NCBI RefSeq assembly: GCF_002729955.1
Contig: NZ_PBYA01000051.1
Location: 1 to 64,000 of the forward strand
Direction: 5' to 3'
Source: Salinisphaera sp.
GTDB taxonomy: Bacteria; Pseudomonadota; Gammaproteobacteria; Nevskiales; Salinisphaeraceae
DNA length: 64,000 bases
The notes beneath the pieces were generated by a model. It did no database searches and had not been told where the DNA came from. It saw only the letters and a program-made list of their open reading frames with translations. Both the position numbers and the translations under genes were made by a program. Positions 34,324-44,155 of the stretch are shown in pieces; position 1 is the first letter of the stretch; every line of letters starts with the position of its first letter.

Positions 34324-37300
34324 TCAACGGCTCGTGCTGGGCGTCGGCGCCGAATCGCTGGCGTTTTCGTCCGATGATTGTGCCTGCCTCGGCGGCCCCT
34401 TGAACACCTTGGCAAAGGAGTCGTCGACCGAGCGCAGGTGCAGATCCTGCTGCGGGAACGACACGACCACGTCGTTGGCCCGGAATGCTGCATGCATACC
34501 CTTATAGATCGCATGCTGCAGCGGCAGCAAGTTGTAGAGATCGTGGTAGAAGATACGCGCTTCGTAGATCAGCGCGCTGTCGTCGTAGCCGACGAAGAAT
34601 ACCGTCGGCGCCGGATTCTCGAGCGCCACCGGCTCGTCCTTGATGACGTCCATGATCAGTCGTTCGGCCAGCTCGGTATCGGTATCCAGCGCCAGATGCA
34701 CGCGCAGGATCAGGCGGGTGATGTCGTCGGTAAGCGTCCAGTTGATCACCGTTTCGGTGATGAACGTCTTGTTCGGGATCACCACTTCCTTGTTGTCCCA
34801 GTCCGTGACCGTGGTGGCACGAATACGGATACGCGACACCGTGCCCGTCAGGGTACCCACGGTGACCGTATCACCCACCCGCACCGGGCGCTCGAACAGA
34901 ATGACGATACCCGAGACGAAGTTCGCGAAGATCTCCTGCAAACCAAAGCCCAGGCCGACACCGACGGCGGCGACCAGCCACTGGATCGACGACCAGCGAA
35001 AACCGATCAGCGCGACCGCGCCGAGCATGCCGATAATCACGATCGCATACTGGAACAGGGTCGCCATGGCATAGCGACTGCCCGCGTCCATGGAAAACCG
35101 CCGCAGCACGGTAATCTCGAGAAAGCCCGGCAGGTTGCGTCCGGCCAGAGCGGTAACCACGCCCAGTGCAAGCGCAAGCAGCAGCGCGCCGAGCGTGACC
35201 TGGGTGAGCTGGGTTCGGCCATCGACTTCGTTGGCGTACTGCCAGAGGGTGATGTTGTCCAGCAGCTGAAGCGCCGGCAGCGTATCGGACCAGATCAGCC
35301 ACAGGGCGCCCATGGCCAGCAGTGCGATCACCACCTTGATCAGGCCACGCGTCTGCTCGCTGATCTGGACGAGATCGATTTCAAGTGTATCCAGGTTCTC
35401 GGGGGTACTCTCGCCGGCCGCGGCAGCGGCATCGCGGGTCGCCCTGGCCTCGCGCGCTTCTTCACGCCGTCGCAGTGCCCGCGTCAACGCCAGACGCCGC
35501 TCGGCGACCGTCAGCCAGCGGACGATCAGCGCATAGAGCACGAAGCCGCCGCCGAGCAGACCCGCCGAATAGAAGAAGCGACTCTGCAGCTGCAGGGCGG
35601 TGTAGTAGTAGCCCATGCCCGCTAGGCCGAACAGCAACAGCGGCAGGCCCACCGCGATCGGCAACCACAGATAGCCGAGCCGCCAGGAGGAGCCCTCTTC
35701 CGAATTGATCACCCCGGCGAGCTCGCCGCGTGTCGGATGTAGCAGCCGCCATCCAAACGCAGCGATCATCAGCGAGCTGACCATGAACGCGCCGCGGCCG
35801 ATCGTTTCCCGCTTGCTGTCGTCGTCGAAGGCTTCCGTGAAGCTGATCAGCATGGTGGGGATCAGCAGCATGGCCAGCAGCCAGCGCAGCATTCGATACA
35901 AGCCGGCCCGCGCCTCTTCGGGCCACTGGAAATGGCTCTCCGCGAGGCCATACCTGCGACAGACCTGGGCAAAAGGCTCCAGAAAAAGCACAAGAATAGC
36001 GACCCGAATGAAGACTTCCGCCACTGCCATGGTGAACACGTCACCGTTGGCGGCCGTGCGTACCAGATAACCCGCCAGCAACAAGGTCGCCACCGGCGGT
36101 ATGAACAGCAGCACGGTGGCCAGGGCCGCGCGCAGCGTGACCCAGAAAGTATCGTGCTGCACCTTGCCGACCGGCTCGGCCAGTCGCCGCAGACGGCTGC
36201 GCAGCGGCGCGCGTAGTAGCAACAGACCGACGATCAGCGTCAGGCCGACCGCGGTCATGAACGGCCGTGCCCGGGCCCCGTCGGCCAGCCGTTGCAGTAC
36301 GTTCACCCACGACGACCATTGGAACGCCCAGGGCAAGTCGCTGATGGCGCGGCCAAACCAGTCCAGCCTCAGGGCGCCGAACGAAGGCAGCCAGAACAGA
36401 CGCTCGTTGAGCAGTCGGTTGAACGAATCGACGGTCTGACTGTATTCCGATGACAGCCGCCGCAGATCCCGACCGATCTCGATGAAGCGCCCTTCCGCGC
36501 TAATCAGCAGATCAAGGATCTCGCGCCGATGTCGCAGCAGCCCGGCCAGCGACTGCTGCTCGCCTTCGCTAAGCTCGGGGTTTTCGGCCACGAGCTGCGC
36601 GACGCGCCGGTCGATGTCTTCCAGGTCCGCCCGCTGCTGCTGGAGTTGAAAACGCTGCAGTTCGGCCGAGGCAATCTGCGGCTGGGTGGCATCCGTGCTG
36701 CTTCGGGTGGTCGTGGACAGCAGCCCCGGCTTGGCGACCTCGCGGCGCTGGGCGCGCAGCACGTCACCGAGCGCAACCGACGAGCCGCCGATTTCGAGCT
36801 GGCGCTGCACCAGGCTCAGCCGCCGCTGAATATCGTCGACCCGGGTGTGCTGACGCACCTGCTCGTTGGTCAGCGCTTCCGTTTGCGTGGTGATCTGGGT
36901 GAGCTGGTCGGCGAGTTCGACGTTGCGTTGCGCGGCGTCGCTGACCGGCTCGGCGGCGGTCCGCAGCTCGCTGAGCTTGTTTTCGCTGGCCGAGCGCAGC
37001 TCGATCGCACTCTGATTCTGGCGCTGGCCGAGTGCCAGCTGCAGCGCGGCCAATAGTTCGGTGTCGTAGGCCTGGCGCGCCTCGGTGAGCGCACGCCGTG
37101 CTTCGAGCTCGCGCTGACGCTCGTCCTGACTACTTATTTCCTGCTGCAGACGCTCGATTTCGGCAGTCAGCGCCTCACGCCGCGCCGCCTGTGCAGCGCT
37201 TTTTGCCTCTACCAGCTGGCTGGGTTGATCACGCTCGATCGGACTGGTTTCGCCGTCCAGCGATCGCAGCGACTCGCGCGCATCGGCCAGGGCTTCGCGT

Positions 37301-37806
37301 GCGGCGTCCGGCCGCTGGGCGAGGCGGTTGAGCTGATCGCGCAAATCGGTCAGTCGTGCCTGATTGTCCGCAAGGCGCGAACTGGTCGCATCGACCCGGC
37401 TGGACAGCGCGCTGGCCGACAGGTCGCTCAGCGCTTCGCTCGAGGGGGGCGCCTGGATCTGCTGAAGTTCGTCGGTCAGTTCGCGAATACGTGCCGGGGC
37501 CTGTTCGGCCTGGCTGCGCATCTCGCGCGTTTGCTGGCGCGCGTTACGCGCGGTTTCGAGAGACGAGATTGCCTGGCGGTAGGTATCCACCACCTGCTCG
37601 CGCAGGGCCGCATCCATGTTGCTCTGGGAGGGCACCGCGTCAACGCGACTGCGCAGATCCTCGATGCGCTTGTCCAGACTCTGCTGCGAGTCCGCGACCT
37701 GGGCGCCGGCCGGCATCGCCGCGACAAGGCATAACAGCAACCAGCACAGCACTGCACCGGCCAGCCGCTGGGGCCCGCATCGACGCATAAACACCGGTAC
37801 CGTCAT
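34324..37806 (-). CDS. mscK: Large mechanosensitive channel, MscK/KefA type
   Basis: A 1160-residue MscS-superfamily channel that releases solutes under hypo-osmotic shock. A signal peptide (LAGAVLCWLLLCLVAAMPAGAQ) leads into about 440 residues of heptad-rich, Gln/Arg/Asp-rich periplasmic coiled coil (MscS_porin-like). A multi-TM region starts near 515. The pore helix and beta domain near 960-1030 read VGVGLGFGLQEIFANFVSGIVILFERPVRVGDTVTVG. An acidic C-terminal tail ends the protein. Convergent with opgD, another osmotic-adaptation gene. Confidence 0.92.
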   Translation of the reverse strand: MTVPVFMRRCGPQRLAGAVLCWLLLCLVAAMPAGAQVADSQQSLDKRIEDLRSRVDAVPSQSNMDAALREQVVDTYRQAISSLETARNARQQTREMRSQAEQAPARIRELTDELQQIQAPPSSEALSDLSASALSSRVDATSSRLADNQARLTDLRDQLNRLAQRPDAAREALADARESLRSLDGETSPIERDQPSQLVEAKSAAQAARREALTAEIERLQQEISSQDERQRELEARRALTEARQAYDTELLAALQLALGQRQNQSAIELRSASENKLSELRTAAEPVSDAAQRNVELADQLTQITTQTEALTNEQVRQHTRVDDIQRRLSLVQRQLEIGGSSVALGDVLRAQRREVAKPGLLSTTTRSSTDATQPQIASAELQRFQLQQQRADLEDIDRRVAQLVAENPELSEGEQQSLAGLLRHRREILDLLISAEGRFIEIGRDLRRLSSEYSQTVDSFNRLLNERLFWLPSFGALRLDWFGRAISDLPWAFQWSSWVNVLQRLADGARARPFMTAVGLTLIVGLLLLRAPLRSRLRRLAEPVGKVQHDTFWVTLRAALATVLLFIPPVATLLLAGYLVRTAANGDVFTMAVAEVFIRVAILVLFLEPFAQVCRRYGLAESHFQWPEEARAGLYRMLRWLLAMLLIPTMLISFTEAFDDDSKRETIGRGAFMVSSLMIAAFGWRLLHPTRGELAGVINSEEGSSWRLGYLWLPIAVGLPLLLFGLAGMGYYYTALQLQSRFFYSAGLLGGGFVLYALIVRWLTVAERRLALTRALRRREEAREARATRDAAAAAGESTPENLDTLEIDLVQISEQTRGLIKVVIALLAMGALWLIWSDTLPALQLLDNITLWQYANEVDGRTQLTQVTLGALLLALALGVVTALAGRNLPGFLEITVLRRFSMDAGSRYAMATLFQYAIVIIGMLGAVALIGFRWSSIQWLVAAVGVGLGFGLQEIFANFVSGIVILFERPVRVGDTVTVGTLTGTVSRIRIRATTVTDWDNKEVVIPNKTFITETVINWTLTDDITRLILRVHLALDTDTELAERLIMDVIKDEPVALENPAPTVFFVGYDDSALIYEARIFYHDLYNLLPLQHAIYKGMHAAFRANDVVVSFPQQDLHLRSVDDSFAKVFKGPPRQAQSSDENASDSAPTPSTSR

Positions 37807-37983
37807 TGGGATCCCGCTCGGCTATGATTCGCGGGCGATTTTACGCGTTCGCGCCTGCCACGGCGAACCGAACGTTCGTTCCTGGGGCCTGTCTTCGCAG
37901 CCCACGGCGGACGCTGCATCACGGCGGCCGCATCCAAGGGCTCGCGGCCGGGTCAGGCATCCTGCAAGTAACGATTCCGGCAA

Positions 37984-38298
37984 TCAGGATTCGCGATCGG
38001 AGCGCTTGGAAGCGGACGGCTTGTCGGCCTCGCGACGCGCACGGGCATCGTCGATGATTTCGAAAAGGTCGGTACCGAACTCGCCGATTTCGCGGTTCAC
38101 GCCACGAATCACGTCGTAAATACTGGCGCGCCCGTGGTCGGTCGTCTGCGATGCTTCAGGCTTGGCCTGGCCGCGCACGCGACGGGCTCGATCACCGACA
38201 TAGCCGCCGATCAGGCGGTGTACGTTCTCCACGCGCAAGGCGGCCGAGTCGAAGGTCGACTCGGCCGAGTCCTTGAGTGTTTCAAGCAGCTTCAGCAT
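37984..38298 (-). CDS. Small conserved-looking protein downstream of the desaturase
   Basis: A 104-residue soluble protein from the ATG at 38298; an in-frame start at 38310 adds four. It overlaps the desaturase stop by 17 bases, so it is likely translated with that operon. It is helical, with an amphipathic N-terminus (MLKLLETLKDSAESTFDSAALRVENVHRLIGGYVGDRARR) and an acidic/basic second half (DLFEIIDDARARREADK). I do not recognise a family. Position suggests a role with the desaturase pair. Confidence 0.6.
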   Translation of the reverse strand: MLKLLETLKDSAESTFDSAALRVENVHRLIGGYVGDRARRVRGQAKPEASQTTDHGRASIYDVIRGVNREIGEFGTDLFEIIDDARARREADKPSASKRSDRES

Positions 38299-39400
38299 AA
38301 ACAGGCGCATCCGTGGACGGCGTAGCCTCGAGCGTATTGCGTTTACGCCGATTGGGCAACGACATGCGCAGAATACGCTTGACCACGCCGCCGAACTGCT
38401 TGGTGAGCGGGCCGGTGTTGTAGTTCAGGCCGTAGCGCTCGCAGATTTCCTGAATCTTGGGCGCGACTTCGCGATAGCGATGCGAAGGCATGTCCGGGAA
38501 CAGATGATGTTCGATCTGATAGCTCAGATGGCCGGTCAGGATATGAAACGGCACGCTGCCGGTGAGGTTCGACGAACCCAGCAGCTGGCGCAGATACCAC
38601 TGGCCCCGGGTTTCCTCGCGCGTCTCTTCCACATCGTACATTTCCACCTCGTCGGTAAAATGGCCGCAGAAGATGATCAGAAACGACCACAGGTTGCGGT
38701 TGAGATTCGCGGTGATGTTGCCCGCGAGCACCGGGGCGAACATCGGCCCGGCCAGCGCCGGGAACAGCAGATAGTCCTTGAGCACCTGCTTGCGGGCCTT
38801 GGCCCAGATCTCGCGTGCCTGAACGGCGGCTTCCTTGAAGGTCTTGTCCTTGCCCAGACGTTCGACTTCCAGATCGTGCAGGGCCACGCCCCACTGGAAG
38901 AAAGTGGCCAGCGTGGCCGCGGTCAACGGCTGGGCCAGATGCTGGGGCCGCCAGGCCTGGTCTTCGCTCATGCGCAGGATGCCGTAGCCCACATCGCGAT
39001 CCAGATCGACGATGTTGGTGAAGGTGTGGTGCATGTAATTGTGCGAATGCTTCCACTGATGCGCCGGGCAGGTGTTGTCCCAGTCGTAGGTCGCCGAGTC
39101 GATGGAGGGGTCGTTCATCCAGTCCCACTGACCGTGCATCACGTTATGCCCGATCTCCATGTTCTCGAGAATCTTGGACAACGACAGCAGGCCAACGCCG
39201 CTGAGCCATGCCGGCGGCAGAAAGCCCGCCATCAGCAACGCCCGGCCGGCGACTTCGCTATAGCGCTGGGTCTTGAGAATGCTGCGGATATAGCGGGCAT
39301 CGCGCTCACCGAGGTCGTTCATGACTTCGTCGCGAACCGCATCGATTTCGCGGCCGAACGCTTCGATATCTTCCTTGCTCAAATGTGTCGGCTTACCCAT
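38282..39400 (-). CDS. Membrane fatty-acid desaturase (DesB type)
   Basis: A 372-residue di-iron membrane desaturase (PF00487). The three histidine boxes are HNVMH, HSHNYMHH and QIEHHLFP. It introduces a double bond in acyl chains using electrons from the ferredoxin reductase encoded 65 bases upstream. The arrangement with a divergent DesT/FabR-type repressor matches the Pseudomonas desCB-desT locus. TM segments lie near 55-75 and 225-245. The C-terminal tail is basic then Thr/Ser-rich. Confidence 0.9.
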   Translation of the reverse strand: MGKPTHLSKEDIEAFGREIDAVRDEVMNDLGERDARYIRSILKTQRYSEVAGRALLMAGFLPPAWLSGVGLLSLSKILENMEIGHNVMHGQWDWMNDPSIDSATYDWDNTCPAHQWKHSHNYMHHTFTNIVDLDRDVGYGILRMSEDQAWRPQHLAQPLTAATLATFFQWGVALHDLEVERLGKDKTFKEAAVQAREIWAKARKQVLKDYLLFPALAGPMFAPVLAGNITANLNRNLWSFLIIFCGHFTDEVEMYDVEETREETRGQWYLRQLLGSSNLTGSVPFHILTGHLSYQIEHHLFPDMPSHRYREVAPKIQEICERYGLNYNTGPLTKQFGGVVKRILRMSLPNRRKRNTLEATPSTDAPVYAEAA

Positions 39401-39465
39401 GTCCTACTCCATGACGCCTTGGCGTCGATCGTGAGAATTTCTTCAACTCGCAGCCGAACCGCTTT

Positions 39466-40527
39466 CTAGAGTTCGACCGCCACGTCACCCGCGGCGGCGT
39501 GGATACAAAGCTGTATGTCGCTGTCGCGTACGTCGCGAACCCGGTTGGTACGCAGATCGCGTACGCTGCCTTCGGCCACGCGGCACTTGCAGGCATGGCA
39601 GATCCCCATGCGACAGCCGTAGTTGGGCTTCAGGCCTGCGCCTTCGGCCACTTCCAGCAGGGAACCGCTTTCGCCCGAGGCAGCGATATCGCTTTTGAGA
39701 AAACGTACCGAGCCTTCGCCGTGCGCGGCTTCACGACGGGTGGCCGCGAACTGTTCGCGATGCAGCGGCAGATCGCTGGCCGCCGTCACGAGCGCGTCGG
39801 CCACGTCCATGAAGCCTGCCGGACCACACAGCCAGGTTTCGCGCGTAGCCAGATCAGGCACCAGCCGCGTGAGAGACGCTTCGCTGATTCGATCGCCGCC
39901 ATCGGCCGTGAACACCGTTTCCACCCGCAGCCCGTCGTGGCGCTGTGCCAGCGCTTCGAGCTCGTCGGCATAGATCATGTCGGCCCGCGTGCGCGCGTAG
40001 TGGATGAACACCACGTCACGCAGCTGTCGATTCGTGATCCAGTAGCGCAGCACGCTCATCACCGGGGTGATGCCGCTGCCGGCACTGAGCAGCAGCGCCG
40101 GGTGCGCCGTGCGCGCCTCGGGATAGAATTCGCCCTCGGCCGGGCTCAGATAGACCAGCTGACCACGGGCTGCTTGGTCGACCAGATAGTTGCTTACCCG
40201 GCCCTCGCCGTTGCGCTTGACCGTGATCTCGAGCGTGGCCTGATCCGGTGCGCTCGCCACCGAGAAACAGCGGCTGTGACGCACGCCGTCCAGATCCACG
40301 CCCAGCAGCACGTGCTGGCCGGGACGATGCCCCTGCCAGTTGTCGTTGGGCGCGATTACGAGGGTGACGCTGTCGGGCGTCTGGCGTATTGCCTGCGTGA
40401 CGCGGCCACGCGGCTCGGAGAGCGACAGACGCCCATCGATGAGGGCCAGATAGTCGTCCACGGACAGCGGGCTGGTCAGCGCACCAACCACCGAACTGCC
40501 GAGGACCTTCTTAACCACGGGGTTCAT
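39466..40527 (-). CDS. Ferredoxin-fused flavin reductase for the desaturase (DesC type)
   Basis: A 353-residue electron-transfer protein. The FAD-binding region carries SRCFSVASAP (residues about 85-95). An NAD(P)H domain follows with LLSAGSGITPVMSVLRY and the C-terminal WLCGPAGFMD. A plant-type [2Fe-2S] ferredoxin domain ends the protein, CRMGICHACKC with the fourth Cys in QLCIHAA. It passes electrons from NAD(P)H to the desaturase. AGGAAG precedes the ATG. Confidence 0.9.
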   Translation of the reverse strand: MNPVVKKVLGSSVVGALTSPLSVDDYLALIDGRLSLSEPRGRVTQAIRQTPDSVTLVIAPNDNWQGHRPGQHVLLGVDLDGVRHSRCFSVASAPDQATLEITVKRNGEGRVSNYLVDQAARGQLVYLSPAEGEFYPEARTAHPALLLSAGSGITPVMSVLRYWITNRQLRDVVFIHYARTRADMIYADELEALAQRHDGLRVETVFTADGGDRISEASLTRLVPDLATRETWLCGPAGFMDVADALVTAASDLPLHREQFAATRREAAHGEGSVRFLKSDIAASGESGSLLEVAEGAGLKPNYGCRMGICHACKCRVAEGSVRDLRTNRVRDVRDSDIQLCIHAAAGDVAVEL

Positions 40528-40545
40528 CGACGCTTCCTCATGAAT

Positions 40546-40600
40546 GTGAACACGTGTACACTTTAGGCCGGTTATCGACCTTAAGTCAACACTTGTTCAC
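40546..40600 (-). promoter_or_regulatory. Desaturase promoter with two DesT-like operators
   Basis: On the minus strand TTGACT (complement of 40584-40589), an 18-base spacer and TAAAGT (complement of 40560-40565) form a good promoter. The inverted repeat GTCAACACTTGTTCAC (40585-40600) covers the -35. GTGAACACGTGTACAC (40546-40561) follows the -10. Both contain the GTGAACA half-site and resemble the DesT operator of Pseudomonas as I recall it. Confidence 0.6.
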
Positions 40601-40716
40601 ACGACATTTCGCGCCTGAGATCACGCCCTGGCCGACCGCTGTTTTCAAGCGCCCTGCAAGCGGCTAAGGTCGCTACCCATGCCTGTCATGCATTCATGCC
40701 GTTACCATCGAATACC

Positions 40717-41370
40717 ATGAGCCGCGACGAGAAAATCCCGTCCTCACGTGCGCGCGGCGCGCCACGTCGAGGCGAAGCGCGGGAAGCGCTCATGCACGCG
40801 GCTCTCGAGCTCGTATCCAGCGAAGCGAACTTCTCAGCCATTTCCCTGCGTCGCATCGCACGCCAGGCCGGCGTGGTGCCGACCGCCTTCTATCGGCATT
40901 TCGAAGACCTCGACGCGCTCGGGCTGACGCTGATCGAGGACACGTTCCGATCGCTTCGCCAGATTCTTGGCGACGCGGCGCTCGCCTCGATGCCGCTCAA
41001 GGGTCTGGTTCGCTATTCGGTGGAACTGTTCGCCCACTACGTGCGCGACAACCGGCTGCTGTTCCAGTTCGTGGTCAAGGAGCGATTCGCCGGCACGGTG
41101 GCCATGCGCGAGGCCATTCATAACGAAATCGTGCTGCTCACGAACGCCCTGGCCGCCGACCTGGCCCGCTTCGACGAGTTTTCGCATATCTCGCAGGACG
41201 ATCTGCGCGTAATCTCCGACCTCGTGGTCAATACGGTCATCACGCTGTCCGAGCGCATCCTCGACGTCGATCCGGATAACGCCGAAGACGATGCGCTGAT
41301 GCTGCGCGCCGAAAAACAGCTGCGCCTGATCTTCATGGGCGTGGGACGCTGGGAAAGCCGGTCTGCATAA
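40717..41370 (+). CDS. TetR-family repressor, DesT/FabR type
   Basis: A 217-residue regulator. The helix-turn-helix reads FSAISLRRIARQAGVVPTAFYRHFEDLDALG (about 43-75), closely resembling FabR and DesT, which sense the saturated to unsaturated acyl-CoA ratio. The start is ATG 40717; an upstream in-frame ATG at 40696 is possible. It is divergent from the desaturase operon, whose promoter carries two fitting operators. I infer acyl-CoA-dependent repression of membrane lipid desaturation. Confidence 0.85.
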   Translation: MSRDEKIPSSRARGAPRRGEAREALMHAALELVSSEANFSAISLRRIARQAGVVPTAFYRHFEDLDALGLTLIEDTFRSLRQILGDAALASMPLKGLVRYSVELFAHYVRDNRLLFQFVVKERFAGTVAMREAIHNEIVLLTNALAADLARFDEFSHISQDDLRVISDLVVNTVITLSERILDVDPDNAEDDALMLRAEKQLRLIFMGVGRWESRSA

Positions 41371-41788
41371 AGCGTCGGCACGTTATCGTGCAAGACCGTC
41401 CGCCAATGAACGCAGATTCACGCGAATAAAACGCACCTGTTCGCGCCGGTTGCGCTATCCAAGGACACGCACGCCCCGGCTACGGGCTGCGCCTGACGAG
41501 GTATTCGGCGCTTGCTGCAAACGTCGACCGGATTCGGCCCGCGCCGATTCGCCTCACTTAGCGCAGCGGCGCTTGGACCCACGAACGCCGTCGTGTCGAC
41601 ACCATTGCGGTTGCCTGTGTACAAAAATCACCCGGCGGCGCGCACATCAGGCCACTTGGGCTTCGAGCCATCCGTGTTTGCCTTATTTGCGTATCTTCGC
41701 GTTCATTTGCGGACCACCTGCTTGCTTAAGAGCAGCCCGCTGGCCCGCTAGCCCGACGCGTTTCATGCGTCATCAAGACCCGGATCGA
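41371..41788. repeat. Intergenic region with an inverted pair of the AATGAACGC repeat
   Basis: No gene is visible in 418 bases. A repeat copy at about 41392-41436 (GTCCGCC then AATGAACGC, later ACGCGAATAAAACGC) faces an inverse copy at about 41675-41723. The complement of the second reads CAAGCAGGTGGTCCGCAA and then ATGAACGCGAAGATACGC. The two flank about 240 bases, as also seen on a smaller scale at 6970-7113. The desT-like gene ends at the left side, the DUF2059 gene at the right. Confidence 0.5.
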
Positions 41789-42370
41789 TCACTCGTCCAG
41801 ACGCGACTGCACCCGCTCCATGATCTCCGGTACCAGCGACAGGCCCCATTCGCGGCCCAGCGCGAGCGATTCGCTCAGCAGTTCGGGAGACACGCGTACC
41901 AGCTTCTGGCCGAGCGGCGACTGGTAGAACTCGACCAGCTGGTTGAGCTCGAAGATATTGAAGTGCTTCTCGTACACCGGGTAGAGCACGGAATACAACG
42001 CATCGCCCGACTCGATACGTTCGCGGATGACCGCCGTGGCTTCCTGGCGGATGACGCGCATGGTGGCCGGATCCATATCCGGTCGAAACAGCGCCACGGC
42101 ATTGGCCACGCGATCGATGAACTGGCGCGAGAAGATCGCTTCCAGCTGCTCGGCATCCGTGAGCGCGATCAGCTCACGGATGATGTCGTCCTTGTCCTGT
42201 TGCGCGGCCGGACTGCCGGCCGAGTCGGCACGAGTCGTCGCCGACGTGCCGCCCTGAGCCAGCAGCGGCGGTGCAGCACAAAACAGCAGGAACAGCGCGG
42301 GCGCGAGCCATCGGCCCGCGCCGCTCAGACGATGGGTATCAGGCCGCTTCTGGGGAGCCGACGTTTTCAT
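41789..42370 (-). CDS. DUF2059 exported protein
   Basis: A 193-residue protein from the ATG at 42368-42370. It has an N-terminal hydrophobic segment ([18 protein letters not shown]), probably a signal peptide or anchor. The DUF2059 core reads [28 protein letters not shown]. Function unknown for the family; likely periplasmic. Its start lies 32 bases inside the end of cysI, so it is coupled to sulfite reductase expression. Confidence 0.78.
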   Translation of the reverse strand: MKTSAPQKRPDTHRLSGAGRWLAPALFLLFCAAPPLLAQGGTSATTRADSAGSPAAQQDKDDIIRELIALTDAEQLEAIFSRQFIDRVANAVALFRPDMDPATMRVIRQEATAVIRERIESGDALYSVLYPVYEKHFNIFELNQLVEFYQSPLGQKLVRVSPELLSESLALGREWGLSLVPEIMERVQSRLDE

Positions 42371-44087
42371 GGAAGAACCGTCCTTCGGTGGTTTCGGCAA
42401 TAATACCGGCCCGAATGACGAAATCCCCGAACGGTTCGCCGGCTTCGCGCTCGGCGGCGTACTGCTCGATGATCGGCGTGAGCTCGGCGAGGATTTCCTG
42501 CTCGTCGATGTTCTCGCGATAGAGCTTGTTGAGCCGCGCGCCGTCGTGGCCCGCCCCCAGATACAGGTTGTACTTGCCGGGGGCTTTGCCGACGAAGCCG
42601 ATCTCGCCGAGAAACGGCCGTGCGCAGCCGTTGGGGCAGCCGGTCATGCGGATGACGATCGGCTGATCCTTGATACCGGCGTCGTCGACGATCTTCTCGA
42701 TCTTGGTCACCAGCGTCGGCAGATAGCGCTCGGATTCGGCCATGGCCAGCGCGCAGGTCGGAAACGCGACACAGGCCATCGCGGAATGACGCAGCGTGGA
42801 ATACTTCTGGCCGTCGTCGAGGCCGTAGTGGGCCACCAGCTCTTCAACCGCGGCCTTGTCCTCGGGCTTGACGTTGGCGACGATCACGTTGTGATTGCCG
42901 GTCAGCCGGAACTCGCCGGTATGGATCTTCGCCAGTTCCCGCAGGCCAGTCATGAGCTTGTAGCCGGGCGGGCCCTGATACTGACCATAGTGGGCGGTGC
43001 CGTTGTCGTCGAAATCCGCGATACGGCCGTTTTCGATGAACAGGGTCAGATGCCAGTTGCCGTTATCGCCCTCGGCCCAGCCCAGCGGGTCGCCGTTGCG
43101 CTCGAACTTGTATTCACGGGCGGGCTTGAGCTTGATGCCGGCACGCTCGTCGAGCTGCTCGTGAATCCAGCCCAGACCGTGGTCGTCGATGGTGTACTTG
43201 AAGCGCGCGTGCTTGCGGTTGACGCGATCACCATGATCGCGCTGGATCTTGACCAGCTCTTCGACCACCTCGAGCGTATCTTCCGGCGTGGCGAAACCGA
43301 TCACCGAACCCAGCCGTGGGTAGGTGGCCTCGTCGCCGTGGGTCGAGCCCATGCCGCCGCCGATGGCGATATTGAAGCCGACCAGCTTGTCGTTCTCGAC
43401 GATGGCGATCAGCCCGATATCGTTGGCGAAGACGTCGACATCGTTTTCCGGCGGGATGGCGATGGCGATCTTGAACTTGCGCGGCAGATAGGTGGTGCCA
43501 TAGATCGGTTCGTGGTCCTCGCCCTGAGGCGGCTGCTGCAGGAAGATCTCTTCATAGGCACGGGACTTCCAAGCCAGATGCTCGGAAATCTTCACCGACC
43601 AGTCATGCACTTCGCCATGCAGGGCGGACAGATCCGGGTTGGCCGAGGCCATGACGTTGCGATTGACGTCGCCACAGGCACCGCGGGCATCCACGCCCAC
43701 CTCGTAGGCGCCCTGGAGCAGCGGGCGCAGGTGCTTTTTGAGCACACCGTGATACTGAAAGGTCTGACGGGTAGTCAGGCGCAGCGTGCCGTTGGCATAG
43801 CGATGCGCCAGATCGTCGATCTTGAGCCACTGCTCGCCGGTGACCACGCCTGCCGGCAAACGCAGGCGCAGCATGAACTGGTAGTGCGGCTCCAGCTTCG
43901 AGGCCTTGCGCTCGGAGCGCAGGTCGCGGTCGTCCTGCTGATAGAAACCGTGAAACTTGGTCAGCTGGGTATCGTCTTCGGCGATCGAACCCGTGAGTTC
44001 ATCGGCCAGCCCCTCGGCAATGGTGCCCCGCAGGTAGTTGCTGGCGGTCTTGATGTGTTCGACGGCGGATAGTTCTTTATCGCTCAT
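42339..44087 (-). CDS. cysI: Sulfite reductase hemoprotein, beta subunit
   Basis: A 582-residue siroheme/[4Fe-4S] enzyme that reduces sulfite to sulfide with electrons from CysJ. The cluster ligands are C439-x5-C445 and C484-x3-C488 (GCPNGC). Substrate and siroheme Arg/Lys residues lie in [12 protein letters not shown] and NVMASANP. It follows cysJ by 68 bases. No cysG or cysH is in this window. Confidence 0.96.
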   Translation of the reverse strand: MSDKELSAVEHIKTASNYLRGTIAEGLADELTGSIAEDDTQLTKFHGFYQQDDRDLRSERKASKLEPHYQFMLRLRLPAGVVTGEQWLKIDDLAHRYANGTLRLTTRQTFQYHGVLKKHLRPLLQGAYEVGVDARGACGDVNRNVMASANPDLSALHGEVHDWSVKISEHLAWKSRAYEEIFLQQPPQGEDHEPIYGTTYLPRKFKIAIAIPPENDVDVFANDIGLIAIVENDKLVGFNIAIGGGMGSTHGDEATYPRLGSVIGFATPEDTLEVVEELVKIQRDHGDRVNRKHARFKYTIDDHGLGWIHEQLDERAGIKLKPAREYKFERNGDPLGWAEGDNGNWHLTLFIENGRIADFDDNGTAHYGQYQGPPGYKLMTGLRELAKIHTGEFRLTGNHNVIVANVKPEDKAAVEELVAHYGLDDGQKYSTLRHSAMACVAFPTCALAMAESERYLPTLVTKIEKIVDDAGIKDQPIVIRMTGCPNGCARPFLGEIGFVGKAPGKYNLYLGAGHDGARLNKLYRENIDEQEILAELTPIIEQYAAEREAGEPFGDFVIRAGIIAETTEGRFFHENVGSPEAA

Positions 44088-44155
44088 GAGGGAACTCGAA
44101 ATCGGTGGTGTCGGTAAAGCAGGTCGCCTGACGCGTACAAGGGCGCGGGCGCTGC

